In this document: positions 33,232 to 42,255 of the stretch, piece by piece
Layout of the letters: every line of letters begins with the position of its first letter
Numbering within the stretch: the stretch's first letter is position 1
NCBI GenBank assembly: GCA_039819095.1
Contig: JBCBSP010000004.1
Location: 1-64,000, forward strand
Length of the DNA: 64,000 nt
Direction of reading: 5' to 3'
Source of the DNA: JBCBSP01 sp039819095
GTDB lineage: Bacteria; Pseudomonadota; Alphaproteobacteria; Caulobacterales; Maricaulaceae
Position numbers and translations under genes: made by a program
Notes under the pieces: generated by a model
Databases searched by the model: none
What the model was told of the DNA's origin: nothing
Seen by the model: only the letters and a program-made list of their open reading frames with translations

Positions 33232-34494
33232 TCAGCAATCAGGCGGGCAGGCGTTGAGCACGGCGTCGGCGGTGATCGGTGCGTTCAGGTCCAGCACGGT
33301 TGAACGATCCGGCATCGGATATTTCAGTCCGGTCCCGCAATTGAAGAGCATGATATCAGCGTCGGGCGCAAGATGCCCGCCCGCAACTGCGGAGCGAGCC
33401 GCAGCCAGCGTCGCGGCGCCTTCCGGACATAGGAGCAAGCCGTCTTCAGCTCCGCAAAGCGCGCGCGCCTCATCGATCTCGGCATCGCTCACCGCTAAGG
33501 CCCGACCGCCGGATTCACGCACCGCCCGCAGGATCAGAAAGTCGCCGATGGCGCGCGGGACGCGGATGCCGGCGGCGCTGGTATGGGCGTTGGCCCACTC
33601 CTCGGCATGGTCCTGACCTGCGTCGAAAGCCCGCACGATCGGAGCACAGCCTTCGGCCTGAACCGCGAACATCATCGGCCGCTCAGACCCGATCCACCCC
33701 AGACGCTCCATCTCGTCGAACGCCTTCCACATGCCGATCAGCCCGGTGCCGCCGCCGGTGGGGTAGAAGATCGCGTCAGGCAAGCGCCAGCCCATCTGCC
33801 ATGCGAGCTCGATCCCCATCGTCTTCTTGCCCTCGATCCGGTAGGGCTCCTTCAGGGTGGAGACATCAAACCAGCCGGCCTCATCCTTCAGCTCGCCGAC
33901 GATCCGCCCACACTGATGGATCAGCCCGTTGACGCGAAACACGCGCCCGCCCTGCAGGGCGATCTCAGCGATATTCACCTCCGGCGTGTCGTCCGGGCAG
34001 AAGGAGAAGGAGTCCATGCCCGCCCGCGCGCAATAGGCCGACAGCGCCGCGCCGGCATTGCCATTGGTCGGCATGGCCATGCGGCTGATGCCGAATGAGT
34101 TCGCCATCGAGACCGCCAGGGCCAGGCCGCGCGCCTTGAAGCTGCCGGTGGGCAGGCGGCCTTCATCCTTCACAATCATGCGGCCCTTCAGCCCGATCAT
34201 GGCGGCGCTCTTCGGTGTATCGATTAGCGGGGTGTCGACCTCGCCCAGGCTCACCACATCCTCGTCGCGGCGCACCGGGAGCAGCTCGCGCCACTTCCAG
34301 AAGCCGGGAAACCGCACCGCATCGCGGGCCGCTATGGCGTCGCGGTCGGCCTCGCGCCGGAGCTGATCGAGATCATAGCGCGCCAGCAGGGGCCAACCCT
34401 CCGGTGAGAGGTTCTGCGCCCGGTCATTGGGCAGAACCGCTCCGGTCATCGAGCATTCCAGATGGGTGAAGGCGTTCGACGGGGCGGCGGTCAT
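33232..34494 (-). CDS. threonine synthase-like PLP-dependent enzyme
   Basis: The 420-residue fold-type II PLP enzyme carries the PLP lysine in RLPTGSFKARG, the phosphate-binding PTNGNAGAALSAY and the glycine loop YPTGGGTGLIGMWKAFDEM. An N-terminal zinc-ribbon-like part (LECSMTGAVLPNDRAQNLSP) has only one Cys of the usual set. True threonine synthase acts on O-phosphohomoserine; it could instead be a related dehydratase or lyase. It is divergent from a VOC protein and upstream of the MFS gene. Confidence 0.82.
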   Translation of the reverse strand: MTAAPSNAFTHLECSMTGAVLPNDRAQNLSPEGWPLLARYDLDQLRREADRDAIAARDAVRFPGFWKWRELLPVRRDEDVVSLGEVDTPLIDTPKSAAMIGLKGRMIVKDEGRLPTGSFKARGLALAVSMANSFGISRMAMPTNGNAGAALSAYCARAGMDSFSFCPDDTPEVNIAEIALQGGRVFRVNGLIHQCGRIVGELKDEAGWFDVSTLKEPYRIEGKKTMGIELAWQMGWRLPDAIFYPTGGGTGLIGMWKAFDEMERLGWIGSERPMMFAVQAEGCAPIVRAFDAGQDHAEEWANAHTSAAGIRVPRAIGDFLILRAVRESGGRALAVSDAEIDEARALCGAEDGLLLCPEGAATLAAARSAVAGGHLAPDADIMLFNCGTGLKYPMPDRSTVLDLNAPITADAVLNACPPDC

Positions 34495-34534
34495 GGCTTA
34501 CCCTCTAAGGATTAGAGATAATCGGGAGGCGTAT

Positions 34535-34933
34535 ATGGCGGTTTTGGGCGTCGGCGGCGTTTTCTTCAAGAGCACCGACTCGGAGGCGACGAAGGCCTGG
34601 TATCGCGACGTGCTGGGCATGACGCCGAACGATTATGGCGGATTTGATTTCCTGCATTCAGCCTCGGCTGAGAGATTTGGTGATGGCGCGCGATCCATCT
34701 ACGCCATGTTCGGCGAGGACAGCGACTATTTCGCGCCATCGGACGGCGCGGTCATGATCAATCTCATGGTCGATGATCTCGACGCCATGCTGGAGCGCAT
34801 CAAGGCCGCCGGCGTCGCGCTGGAAGGCGAACCGCAAAGCTTTGATTACGGCCGCTTCGCCTGGGTCATGAACCCGGACGGGGTGAAGATCGAGCTGTGG
34901 GAACCTGTGAAAACGAGCCCGCCGCCGAGCTAG
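34535..34933 (+). CDS. VOC family protein (glyoxalase/bleomycin-resistance fold)
   Basis: The 132-residue protein has the paired beta-alpha-beta-beta-beta VOC units: VFFKSTDSEATKAWYRDVLG, then MINLMVDDLDAMLERIKAAG, then the terminal FAWVMNPDGVKIELWEP with its conserved Glu metal ligand. GGGAGG lies at 34524-34529, so ATG 34535 is the start. Its reaction is unknown. It converges on radC. Confidence 0.88.
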   Translation: MAVLGVGGVFFKSTDSEATKAWYRDVLGMTPNDYGGFDFLHSASAERFGDGARSIYAMFGEDSDYFAPSDGAVMINLMVDDLDAMLERIKAAGVALEGEPQSFDYGRFAWVMNPDGVKIELWEPVKTSPPPS

Positions 34934-34937
34934 GCGG

Positions 34938-35645
34938 CTACAACAAACCCAACGCCTTGAAACTCGCGGTCTTGTCGCGCGCGACGATCAGATGGTCGTG
35001 GACCACGATGTCAAACGGTCTGGCGGCTTCGGCGATGCGCTGGGTCATCAGGATGTCGGCCTGGCTGGGCGTCGGGTCGCCGCTGGGGTGGTTGTGCACC
35101 AGGATCAGGGCTGAAGCATCGAGCGCCAGGGCCCGTTTGACGATCTCGCGCGGATAGACCGGGGCGTGATCGACGGTGCCGCGCGCCTGAAATTCGTCGC
35201 CGATCAGCCGATTCTTCTTGTCCAGAAACAGCACGCGAAACTCCTCGGTGGAGGCGTGCTGCAGGGCGGTGCGCACATAGTCCAGCAGGGCCGACCAGGA
35301 GGAAATCACGGCCCGCCCGGTCAGCTGTTCCTTGGCCACCCGCACCGAGGCGGCGTGCAGAAGCTTCAGGTCGAGCGCGGTCTTTTCAGACACGCCGTCA
35401 ATCTCGGTCAGCTGATCAAGGTGAGCCGAAACCACGCGGCCCAGATCGCCGAAACGCGCGATCAGCGCCTTGGCGAGCGGTTTGACGTCGCGACGGGGGA
35501 TGGAGCGGAACAGGAAAAGCTCCAGCAGTTCGTAATCGGCCAGCGCCTCGCCGCCGGCTTCTGAAAAGCGGGCGCGCAGCCGGTCGCGATGACCGACATA
35601 ATGCGGGGCGTCCTGCGCTTTGGTCTTAGGCGTGGCTTGGCCCAT
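34938..35645 (-). CDS. radC: RadC family JAB-domain protein
   Basis: The 235-residue protein has an N-terminal UPF0758 part (GHRDRLRARFSEAGGEALAD, then YELLELFLFRSIPRRDVKP) and a helix-hairpin-helix-like segment, followed by an MPN/JAB domain. The JAMM motif HNHPSGDPTPSQAD is complete, with upstream Glu in the ARGTVDHAPVYPREIVKRAL block. The family name comes from a mis-assigned repair mutant, and its true function is uncertain. It is divergent from tatA. Confidence 0.93.
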   Translation of the reverse strand: MGQATPKTKAQDAPHYVGHRDRLRARFSEAGGEALADYELLELFLFRSIPRRDVKPLAKALIARFGDLGRVVSAHLDQLTEIDGVSEKTALDLKLLHAASVRVAKEQLTGRAVISSWSALLDYVRTALQHASTEEFRVLFLDKKNRLIGDEFQARGTVDHAPVYPREIVKRALALDASALILVHNHPSGDPTPSQADILMTQRIAEAARPFDIVVHDHLIVARDKTASFKALGLL

Positions 35646-35796
35646 GAATACGCACCCTCTCCTGAAAGGAGGGATAGCGCGATGTTATTCCCGTGTCAGC
35701 AGAATTGCGCGCCTGGCGTGCATGGCCCGGGGTATGGAAGCGTCCCGCTGCGATTGCCGGCGCTGTCATCGCGACAGGCGTTCGGCGCCGGATGCG

Positions 35797-35824
35797 TTGG
35801 ACCGGGCAGCCAATTTCCGATAGC
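35797..35824 (+). promoter_or_regulatory. possible tatABC promoter
   Basis: TTGGAC (35797-35802) and GATAGC (35819-35824), 16 bases apart, resemble a weak sigma-70 promoter ending about 60 bp upstream of tatA. Confidence 0.35.
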
Positions 35825-35883
35825 TAGAAGGCGAGGCGCGGGTTTGGCGCGCCCGCTTGGCATCCAGCAAAGGAGACGGGCCG

Positions 35884-36120
35884 ATGGCTCCGCATTGGAC
35901 AGGTCTTCTCATCGTCGCATTGCTTCTGCTCGTCCTGTTTGGCGGGCGGGGCAAGATTTCCGCGCTCATGGGCGATTTCGCCAAGGGCATTACGGCTTTC
36001 CGCAAGGGCCTGAAGGATGACGACAAGGCCGATGAGACCGAGGACGAGCCGACCGCGCTCGGCTCCGGCTCGCGTCAGGCCGACGAGGCGCGCCGCGAGG
36101 ATGAACGCGCGGGCGGCTGA
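35884..36120 (+). CDS. tatA: twin-arginine translocase subunit TatA
   Basis: The 78-residue protein has a single N-terminal helix (HWTGLLIVALLLLVLFGG) followed by the amphipathic FGGRGKISALMGDFAKGITA, the TatA hallmark. It oligomerises to form the translocation path for folded proteins. The tail is acidic and disordered. ATG 35884 follows AGGAGA at 35871. It is the first gene of tatABC. Confidence 0.93.
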   Translation: MAPHWTGLLIVALLLLVLFGGRGKISALMGDFAKGITAFRKGLKDDDKADETEDEPTALGSGSRQADEARREDERAGG

Positions 36121-36149
36121 AACCGGCGGCGGCGAGGAGCTGATCAGCG

Positions 36150-36590
36150 ATGAATCCCGGCATCGGCGCTCCGGAACTGATTATTCTGGCCATACTGGCG
36201 CTTGTCGTGGTCGGTCCGAAGGATCTGCCGCTGATGATGCGAAAGGTGGGGCGCGCGCTCGGACATGTGCGCGCGATGGCCCGCGATTTTCAGCGCAGCT
36301 TTGACGAGCTCGGCCGCGAGGCGGAGCTGGCCGAACTGCGCAAGGAAGTCGACGCACTGAAAAAAGCCAATCCGCTCAGCGAGATGGAGCGCGAGATGCG
36401 CGCCGCCGAGGCGGATCTTCGCGCTGGCGAGGACGTTGCGCGTCCGCGCCGCTTGAGCGAAGCGGAAATGCGCCCGCATCCGCGCGCCGTTGAATCGCCC
36501 AAGCCCAGCGATCCGGTCAAAACCGGCGCCGCCGCCGAGCCGGGTGATGCATCTTCAAGCGAACCGGACAAGCCGGCCAAACGCGTATGA
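36150..36590 (+). CDS. tatB: twin-arginine translocase subunit TatB
   Basis: The 146-residue protein has the TatB N-terminus NPGIGAPELIILAILALVVV, then the GPKDLPLMMRKVGRALGHVR amphipathic helix (the Glu in APEL and GPKDLP are typical), and a long charged tail with a coiled-coil-like ELAELRKEVDALKKAN. TatB binds TatC and receives twin-arginine signal peptides. It overlaps tatC by four bases (ATGA). Confidence 0.94.
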   Translation: MNPGIGAPELIILAILALVVVGPKDLPLMMRKVGRALGHVRAMARDFQRSFDELGREAELAELRKEVDALKKANPLSEMEREMRAAEADLRAGEDVARPRRLSEAEMRPHPRAVESPKPSDPVKTGAAAEPGDASSSEPDKPAKRV

Positions 36591-37414
36591 CCTCCATCGA
36601 GGATCAGGACCCGAGGGCATCGGACGCTGGCGACGATGACGAGGTGGAGGCCTCACGCGCGCCGCTGATGACGCATCTGGAGGAGCTGCGCACACGGCTC
36701 ATCTGGTCGCTTGTCGGCGTCGCGATCGCGTTTGCGGTCTGCTTCGTCTACGCCGAATGGATCTACAATGTTCTGCTCGGGCCGTTTCAGCGCGCGGCTG
36801 AACAGGTGCGCGGAGATGCGCTGCAGCTGCAGCTGATCTTCACCGCGCCGCTGGAATTCTTCTTCGTCAAGCTGAAGCTCGCCCTGTTCGGCGCGCTGAT
36901 CGCGGCGTTTCCGCTGATCGCCTATCAGGTCTGGTCCTTCGTGCGGCCGGGTCTGTACAAGAATGAACGTCTGGCGTTTGCGCCCTTTCTGATCGCCGCG
37001 CCGGTTCTGTTCGCGGCGGGCATCGCCTTCGTCTACTACGTCATCCTGCCCTTCGTGATGGGGTTCGCGCTGGGTCAGGAACAGCTCGGCGCGGAAGGGC
37101 GCGCGCAGATTCAGCTGCTCACCCGGGTCTCTGAATATCTGAACCTTGTGACCACGCTCATCCTGGCCTTCGGGATCAGTTTTCAACTGCCCGTCCTGTT
37201 GTCGCTGCTGGGCAAGGCCGGGATCCTGACATCGGCGCAGCTGGTGCGGTTCTGGAAGTTCGCCCTGGTCGGCATCGCCGCCTTCGCCGCCTTCGTCACC
37301 CCGCCCGATCCGATCAGCCAGCTCTTCCTGGGCGCGGCCCTGTTCGGGCTTTACGGGCTGTCCATCCTGGCGGTGAAGCTGGTGGAGCCGCGCGACGAGG
37401 GTGAGTCGTCTTAG
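36587..37414 (+). CDS. tatC: Sec-independent translocase subunit TatC
   Basis: The 275-residue protein has six hydrophobic segments. PLMTHLEELRTRLIWSLVGV is the conserved cytoplasmic start that recognises the signal peptide; SFVRPGLYKNER and FGISFQLPVLLSLL follow. It is the core receptor of the Tat system, working with the two genes just upstream. Its N-terminal acidic extension (DAGDDDEVEAS) is common in Alphaproteobacteria. Confidence 0.95.
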   Translation: MTSIEDQDPRASDAGDDDEVEASRAPLMTHLEELRTRLIWSLVGVAIAFAVCFVYAEWIYNVLLGPFQRAAEQVRGDALQLQLIFTAPLEFFFVKLKLALFGALIAAFPLIAYQVWSFVRPGLYKNERLAFAPFLIAAPVLFAAGIAFVYYVILPFVMGFALGQEQLGAEGRAQIQLLTRVSEYLNLVTTLILAFGISFQLPVLLSLLGKAGILTSAQLVRFWKFALVGIAAFAAFVTPPDPISQLFLGAALFGLYGLSILAVKLVEPRDEGESS

Positions 37415-37727
37415 CGCCTCGTTCCGATTGGCTGAAGGCTAATCGAAGTCTTCCCGGCGAAGGCCGGGATCCAGAGATTTTGGCGCGCTTGCGGGAATGA
37501 CGCCGCTCCGGCCTCGCCTGGGCCCCGGCCTGCGCCAGGGGAACGCCGAGCGAGAACAAGATGTCCAACCACTGGCTCGCCGCCGTCGGTCGGGGTCGGC
37601 CTGAGACATGTCATGCGGTTAAGCGCGAAGCGGACGAAGCTAGTCGGTGGACGCCCGCCACAGGCGCGGCTATCACCCGGTTGAACCGCGCCTTGATCAT
37701 CAATCGGAAAAGACCTCCCGAAGCCCC
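37415..37727. other. tatC-serS spacer with an extragenic repeat
   Basis: The gap contains a small hairpin TTCCCGGCGAAGGCCGGGA (around 37452-37470) followed by a GCGGGAATGAC end near 37491-37502, the form of a common extragenic REP-like repeat. Other open frames here read into serS from far upstream and are not supported. The serS promoter should lie in the second half. Confidence 0.6.
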
Positions 37728-39005
37728 ATGCATGATATTCGTTTTATCCGCGACAATCCGGCCGAGTTTGATGCGGCCATGGCCAAGCGGGGTCGCAATC
37801 CGCAGGCTCAGCGCCTGATTGATCTGGATGCGCGCCGCCGCGAGGCGACCAGCCGCCTGCAGGAGGCGGAAACCGAGCGCAACGCCAAGTCCAAGCTGAT
37901 CGGCAAGGCCAAGGCTGAGGGCGATGAAGCCGCCTTCAAACGTCTGCGCGCCCAAGTCGATGCGTTGAAGGGCGAGATGGAAGCCGCCGGCGAGGCGGTT
38001 AAGACCGCCGATGAGGTGCTCAACCAGCACCTCGCCGCGCTTCCCAATCGGCCGTTTGACGACGTGCCCGAGGGTGAGGACGAAACCGCCAACGAGGAAA
38101 TCCGCGGCTGGGGCGAGCCCCGCGCGCTGGATTTCGAGCCGAAGGATCATGTCGTGCTGGGCGAAGGCCTGGGAGGGCTCGATTTTGAACGGGCTGCGGC
38201 GATGTCCGGCGCGCGCTTCGCGGTTCTGAAAGGCCCGCTTGCCCGACTGGAGCGTGCGCTCGCGCATTTCATGCTGGATCTGCACACCACAGAGCACGGC
38301 TATGAAGAGACGAGCCCGCCCTACATGGTGCGCGACGAGGCCGCCTTCGGGACCGGCCAGCTGCCCAAGTTCGCCGAGGATCTGTTCCGCACGACGGACG
38401 GGCGCTGGATGATCCCGACCGCTGAAGTGCCGCTGACCAACATGGTGCGCGAGGCCATCCACGCGCAGGCCGATTTTCCGATGCGGATGACCGCGCACAC
38501 GCCCTGCTTCCGCTCTGAAGCCGGTTCGGCCGGGCGCGACACCAAGGGCCTGATCCGGATGCACCAGTTCGCAAAAGTGGAGCTGGTTTCCATCGTGGAG
38601 CCTGATCAGTCCGAAGACGAGCTGGAGGCGATGACGCTGGCGGCGGAAACCGTGCTGCAGCGCCTGGAGCTGCCCTATCGGGTCATGCTGCTGTGCGCCG
38701 GGGATATGGGTTTCGCCGCGCGCAGGACCTACGATCTGGAAGTCTGGCTGCCGAGCCAGAACACGTATCGGGAAATCTCCTCCTGCTCCAATTGCGGAGA
38801 GTTCCAGGCCCGGCGGATGAATGCGCGCTATCGCCGCGAGGGCGAGAAGCGGCCTGAGTTTCTGCATACGCTGAACGGTTCGGGCGTCGCGGTCGGGCGG
38901 GCTCTGCTCGCGGTCCTGGAGAACCACCAGCAGGCGGACGGATCGGTTGCGATCCCGGATGCGCTGCGGCCCTATATGGGCGGCGTCGAGGTGCTGCGCC
39001 CGTGA
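37728..39005 (+). CDS. serS: seryl-tRNA synthetase
   Basis: The 425-residue class II synthetase starts MHDIRFIRDNPAEFDAAMAK. The N-terminal coiled coil that holds tRNA-Ser's long arm spans about residues 28-100 (ATSRLQEAETERNAKSKLIG). Catalytic motifs are present: FRSEAGSAGRDTKGLIRMHQ (motif 2) and NGSGVAVGRALLAVLEN (motif 3). ATG 37728 fits family length; in-frame codons upstream are not conserved. It is followed by surE with overlapping TGATG. Confidence 0.97.
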   Translation: MHDIRFIRDNPAEFDAAMAKRGRNPQAQRLIDLDARRREATSRLQEAETERNAKSKLIGKAKAEGDEAAFKRLRAQVDALKGEMEAAGEAVKTADEVLNQHLAALPNRPFDDVPEGEDETANEEIRGWGEPRALDFEPKDHVVLGEGLGGLDFERAAAMSGARFAVLKGPLARLERALAHFMLDLHTTEHGYEETSPPYMVRDEAAFGTGQLPKFAEDLFRTTDGRWMIPTAEVPLTNMVREAIHAQADFPMRMTAHTPCFRSEAGSAGRDTKGLIRMHQFAKVELVSIVEPDQSEDELEAMTLAAETVLQRLELPYRVMLLCAGDMGFAARRTYDLEVWLPSQNTYREISSCSNCGEFQARRMNARYRREGEKRPEFLHTLNGSGVAVGRALLAVLENHQQADGSVAIPDALRPYMGGVEVLRP

Positions 39006-39814
39006 TGCTTCCCGATAATCCGCGCATCCTGATCACCAATGATGACGGGGTGCACGCGCCCGGTCTGGAAGTGCTCGAAGCGATCGCCGCCTCGATCAGC
39101 GATGACGTCTGGATCGTCGCCCCGGCGAGCGAACAGTCCGGCGCCAGCCGCAAGCTGACACTTCACGATCCGCTGCGCATCACGCGCTTCAATGAGCGCC
39201 GCTTCGCGGTTTCCGGCACGCCGACCGATTGCGTGCTCGTCGGCGTGCAGGACCTCATTGAAGGCGCGCCGCCCGATCTGGTTCTGTCCGGGGTCAATCG
39301 CGGGCAGAATATCGCCGAGGACGTCACCTTCTCCGGAACGGCGGCGGCCGCGATGCAGGGCGTGCAGATGGGCATCCCGTCGGTTGCGTTTTCGCAGGCT
39401 TACGGGTTTCACTCTGAAGCCAGGCTGCGTTGGGACACCGCGCGCACCCATGGCCCGGACGTGCTCAAACGCCTGCTGCAGCTGGCGTGGAGCGAGACCA
39501 CGCTGATGAATGTGAACTTCCCCGATCGCGAGCCGGACGAGGTCGCCGGCATTGAGGTGACCGTTCAGGGCAAGCGCGACCAGTCCATCCTGCACGCGGA
39601 AAAGCGCACCGATCTGCGCGGTGAGGATTATTACTGGCTCGGCTTTCGCGGCCGCCTGTCCGACCCGGCGGTCGGCACCGATCTGCGCGCCATCTATGAG
39701 GGGCGGATCTCGATCACGCCGATCCATCTGGACATGACCAATCATGAGGCGCGCGCCCGGCTTTCAGACGGTTTCGCCGAGCTGGCCGCCGGTCTGAAAA
39801 GCGCAAGCGGCTGA
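39005..39814 (+). CDS. surE: 5'/3'-nucleotidase SurE
   Basis: The 269-residue protein opens ILITNDDGVHAPGLEVLE, with the metal-binding Asp-Asp of SurE, and has SGVNRGQNIAEDVTFSGTAA, both signature blocks. It is a metal-dependent phosphatase on nucleoside monophosphates, acting in the cytosol. ATG 39005 overlaps the serS stop; GTG 39002 is an alternative. It is followed 9 bp later by pcm, a conserved pairing. Confidence 0.95.
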   Translation: MLPDNPRILITNDDGVHAPGLEVLEAIAASISDDVWIVAPASEQSGASRKLTLHDPLRITRFNERRFAVSGTPTDCVLVGVQDLIEGAPPDLVLSGVNRGQNIAEDVTFSGTAAAAMQGVQMGIPSVAFSQAYGFHSEARLRWDTARTHGPDVLKRLLQLAWSETTLMNVNFPDREPDEVAGIEVTVQGKRDQSILHAEKRTDLRGEDYYWLGFRGRLSDPAVGTDLRAIYEGRISITPIHLDMTNHEARARLSDGFAELAAGLKSASG

Positions 39815-39823
39815 GGCGGGCTC

Positions 39824-40471
39824 ATGTCCGGCGAGGTTGATACGCGCATTATCCGCCTGGTCATGGCGCTGCGCTCAGCCGGGGTCAGCGACAGCCGCGT
39901 GCTCGCCGCGATCGAGCGCACGCCGCGCGATCTCTTCGTGCTGGATGGGTTTCTGGATCAGGCCTTTGACGATCGCGCCCTGCCGATCGATTGCGGCCAG
40001 ACCATCTCCCAGCCCTTCGTGGTGGCGATGATGACCGAAGCGCTCAAGGTCGATGATCGCTGCAAGGTGCTCGAGATCGGCACCGGGTCCGGATACCAGG
40101 CCGCCGTGCTGGCGCGGCTGGCCCGCCGGGTCTACACGATCGAGCGCTATCGCACGCTCGCCAGGGCCGCCGAAGAGCGCTTTGCGGCGCTTCGCCTGAC
40201 CAATATCGTCACCCGGATCGGCGATGGTCTGAAGGGTTGGGCCGAACAGGCTCCGTTCGACCGCATCATCGTAACCGCGGCTGCCGAGCAACGCCCCGAT
40301 ACGCTCCTCGCTCAGCTCAGACCCGATGGCGGCGTGCTCGTCGCGCCGGTGCGCAATGGCGATGTGCAGACGCTGATCCGCTATGAGACCGCTGACGGCG
40401 CGGTCAGCGAGCGGGCCATGTTCGATGTGCGTTTCGTCCCGCTCGTGGCCGGTGCTGCAAAAGCGCTCTGA
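39824..40471 (+). CDS. pcm: protein-L-isoaspartate O-methyltransferase
   Basis: The 215-residue enzyme repairs isoaspartyl residues with SAM. SAM motif I is KVLEIGTGSGYQAAVLARLA, with upstream DCGQTISQPFVVAMM (the PCMT substrate-loop region) and VYTIERYRTLA. The surE-pcm order is conserved in Proteobacteria and usually precedes a LytM-domain lipoprotein, as here. Length is standard. Confidence 0.95.
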   Translation: MSGEVDTRIIRLVMALRSAGVSDSRVLAAIERTPRDLFVLDGFLDQAFDDRALPIDCGQTISQPFVVAMMTEALKVDDRCKVLEIGTGSGYQAAVLARLARRVYTIERYRTLARAAEERFAALRLTNIVTRIGDGLKGWAEQAPFDRIIVTAAAEQRPDTLLAQLRPDGGVLVAPVRNGDVQTLIRYETADGAVSERAMFDVRFVPLVAGAAKAL

Positions 40472-40645
40472 GGCGGGCTGAAAACTGATTCGATCTGCGC
40501 TACTTTATCCCCCGTTTCGAGTGCGAACGCATGCCGAGGGGGCGTGAGCGAAGCTTGAAACGCGATCAGCCGAGGCGTTCGGCCCGCGTTTCAGCGCCAG
40601 TGGCGCGTCATTCGCGATTCTTTCGGCGGCGTTATGTGGGCGGGG

Positions 40646-40661
40646 CTAACCTGCGGTTAAC
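40646..40661. promoter_or_regulatory. candidate CtrA box before the LytM lipoprotein gene
   Basis: CTAA (40646-40649), seven bases, TTAAC (40657-40661) differs at one base from the TTAA-N7-TTAAC box of CtrA. It lies 56 bp upstream of the lipoprotein ATG at 40717, a suitable place for cell-cycle control of a division factor. Confidence 0.4.
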
Positions 40662-40716
40662 GCTGATGACGAATGATCCGATGTTGAATGTTCCACGAGA
40701 TGAGGGTGAACGCGCG

Positions 40717-41739
40717 ATGAGACGGCGTCGTCTTTCCACCGTTCTGGCCGTAGCGTTCGGCGCTCTGGCGATAACCGCCTGCACAGCGCCGCGCGGTCCG
40801 GCCTCTGTCGGGGTCGTGTACGGGCCGGGCGCGGATGCAAACCAGCCCGCCCCTATTCGTCAGGGCGATGGCGGCTTCATGCCGGGGGCTCCGCTCAATG
40901 CGGTCCATCACGGTTGCGGCGCGCGCTACACCGTTACAGCCGGCGACACGCTCTCCGGCGTCTCCGAGCGCTGTGGCGTGGGCCTGTATGAGCTTGCCGA
41001 AGCTAATAATCTGCAGGCGCCCTTCACCCTGCAGGCCGGTCAGGTGCTCAGCCTGCCGCAGGCTGAAACCCACACCGTCCAGCGCGGCGAGAATCTCTAC
41101 CGCATCGCGCTCAGCTACGGCATGACCACAGAGGAAATGGCGGCGCTGAACGGGATTGATGCGCCTTACACCATTCATCCCGGTCAGGAATTGCGGGTCA
41201 CCGCCATGCAGCTGGCTTCCGCGCCTCCTGTGACGCCTGCACCGGTGCGGACCGATCCGACGCCAAGCACGCGCCCGCCCGCGCGTGTGGAAACCACCCC
41301 TGTGAGCAATCCTCAACCGGCGCCGGCGCCTTCACGCTCCGCGCCGCCGCCGCAGGCGGGCGCCTTTGTCTGGCCGCTCGGCGGAGACGTGGTGGAGAGC
41401 TTCGGCCCGCAGGATGGCGGTCGGCGCAATGACGGTCTGAAGATCGCCGCCAGCGTCGGCGATCCGGTGGTCGCGGCCGCGCCCGGCAAGGTGATCTACG
41501 CCGGCGATGATCTTCAGAATTTCGGACAGCTTGTCCTCATCCGTCACTCTGGCGGCTATGTGACGGCCTACGCTCATAACTCGGTGCTGCGCGTGGCGGA
41601 GAACGCCGACGTGGACGCTGGCGACGTGATCGCGGAAGCCGGTCAGACCGGTGCGGTGGATCGCCCGATGCTGCATTTTGAGGTTCGCCGGAATATGAGC
41701 CCGATCGATCCGATGGAAGTGCTCGCGCCGCGCTCATGA
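40717..41739 (+). CDS. NlpD-like LytM/LysM lipoprotein
   Basis: The 340-residue lipoprotein starts at ATG 40717: signal MRRRRLSTVLAVAFGALAI with lipobox LAITAC. Two LysM domains follow (ARYTVTAGDTLSGVSERCGV and HTVQRGENLYRIALSYGMTT), then a Pro-rich linker and a C-terminal peptidase M23 (LytM) domain. Catalytic zinc ligands are not all present: NDGLKI replaces the HxxxD, and RPMLHFE replaces HLHFE, as in E. coli NlpD. It is therefore likely an activator of an amidase in cell separation, not an enzyme. An ATG at 40666 or 40681 would lengthen the N-terminus. Confidence 0.88.
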   Translation: MRRRRLSTVLAVAFGALAITACTAPRGPASVGVVYGPGADANQPAPIRQGDGGFMPGAPLNAVHHGCGARYTVTAGDTLSGVSERCGVGLYELAEANNLQAPFTLQAGQVLSLPQAETHTVQRGENLYRIALSYGMTTEEMAALNGIDAPYTIHPGQELRVTAMQLASAPPVTPAPVRTDPTPSTRPPARVETTPVSNPQPAPAPSRSAPPPQAGAFVWPLGGDVVESFGPQDGGRRNDGLKIAASVGDPVVAAAPGKVIYAGDDLQNFGQLVLIRHSGGYVTAYAHNSVLRVAENADVDAGDVIAEAGQTGAVDRPMLHFEVRRNMSPIDPMEVLAPRS

Positions 41740-41782
41740 TCGCAGCGTGTGTTCAGCGATTGCGTTGCAGCTCCGGGTGATG

Positions 41783-41819
41783 TTGCAACGCGACCGCGCC
41801 CCTATATAGTCGCGCGACT
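41783..41819 (+). promoter_or_regulatory. probable yajC-secDF promoter with a palindrome at the start site
   Basis: TTGCAA (41783-41788), a 16-base spacer and TATAGT (41805-41810) make a good sigma-70 promoter. A perfect 12-bp palindrome AGTCGCGCGACT (41808-41819) overlaps the -10 edge and the expected start of transcription. It is about 40 bp upstream of yajC. Confidence 0.6.
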
Positions 41820-41855
41820 TTATTATATGCCGACTTTCAGAAGGGCTTCCACGCG

Positions 41856-42206
41856 ATGACCACTCTCGCCGATTTCGCCACGCTCGCCGCTGCTCCCGCC
41901 GGGGGCGGCGCCGGCATGTTCCTGATGAACATCGCCCCGTTCATCCTGATCATTGTGGTGTTCTACTTCCTGCTTATCCGCCCTCAGCAGAAGAAGCTGA
42001 AAATGCACCGCGAGATGGTTGAAAACCTGCGGCGCGGCGACGAAGTGGTCACTCAAGGCGGCGTAATCGGCAAGGTTACGCGCATCGCCGATACCGAAGT
42101 CACCGTCGAAATTGCTGAGGGCGTGCGTGTTAAGGTGTTGCGTCCGACCATTCAGGACGTGCGCGCCCGCACCGAGCCGGCCAACGACAAGGCGGACGAT
42201 GAGTAG
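41856..42206 (+). CDS. yajC: preprotein translocase subunit YajC
   Basis: The 116-residue protein has one hydrophobic helix (MNIAPFILIIVVFYFLLIRP) ending in the conserved LIRPQQKKLKMH. The cytosolic part has LRRGDEVVTQGGVIGKV. YajC binds SecDF-SecYEG. It is followed 49 bp later by secD, the usual order. Confidence 0.95.
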   Translation: MTTLADFATLAAAPAGGGAGMFLMNIAPFILIIVVFYFLLIRPQQKKLKMHREMVENLRRGDEVVTQGGVIGKVTRIADTEVTVEIAEGVRVKVLRPTIQDVRARTEPANDKADDE

Positions 42207-42255
42207 GCGTGCTGAACGCCTTCTATCCTGATCGCGACGCCCTTAGAGGACCGCC

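Noticed and set aside
35646..35883. scpA/scpB genes, usual tatA neighbours in related bacteria
   Set aside because: The 238-bp gap has no frame resembling ScpB, and radC occupies the upstream side; the order is simply different here.
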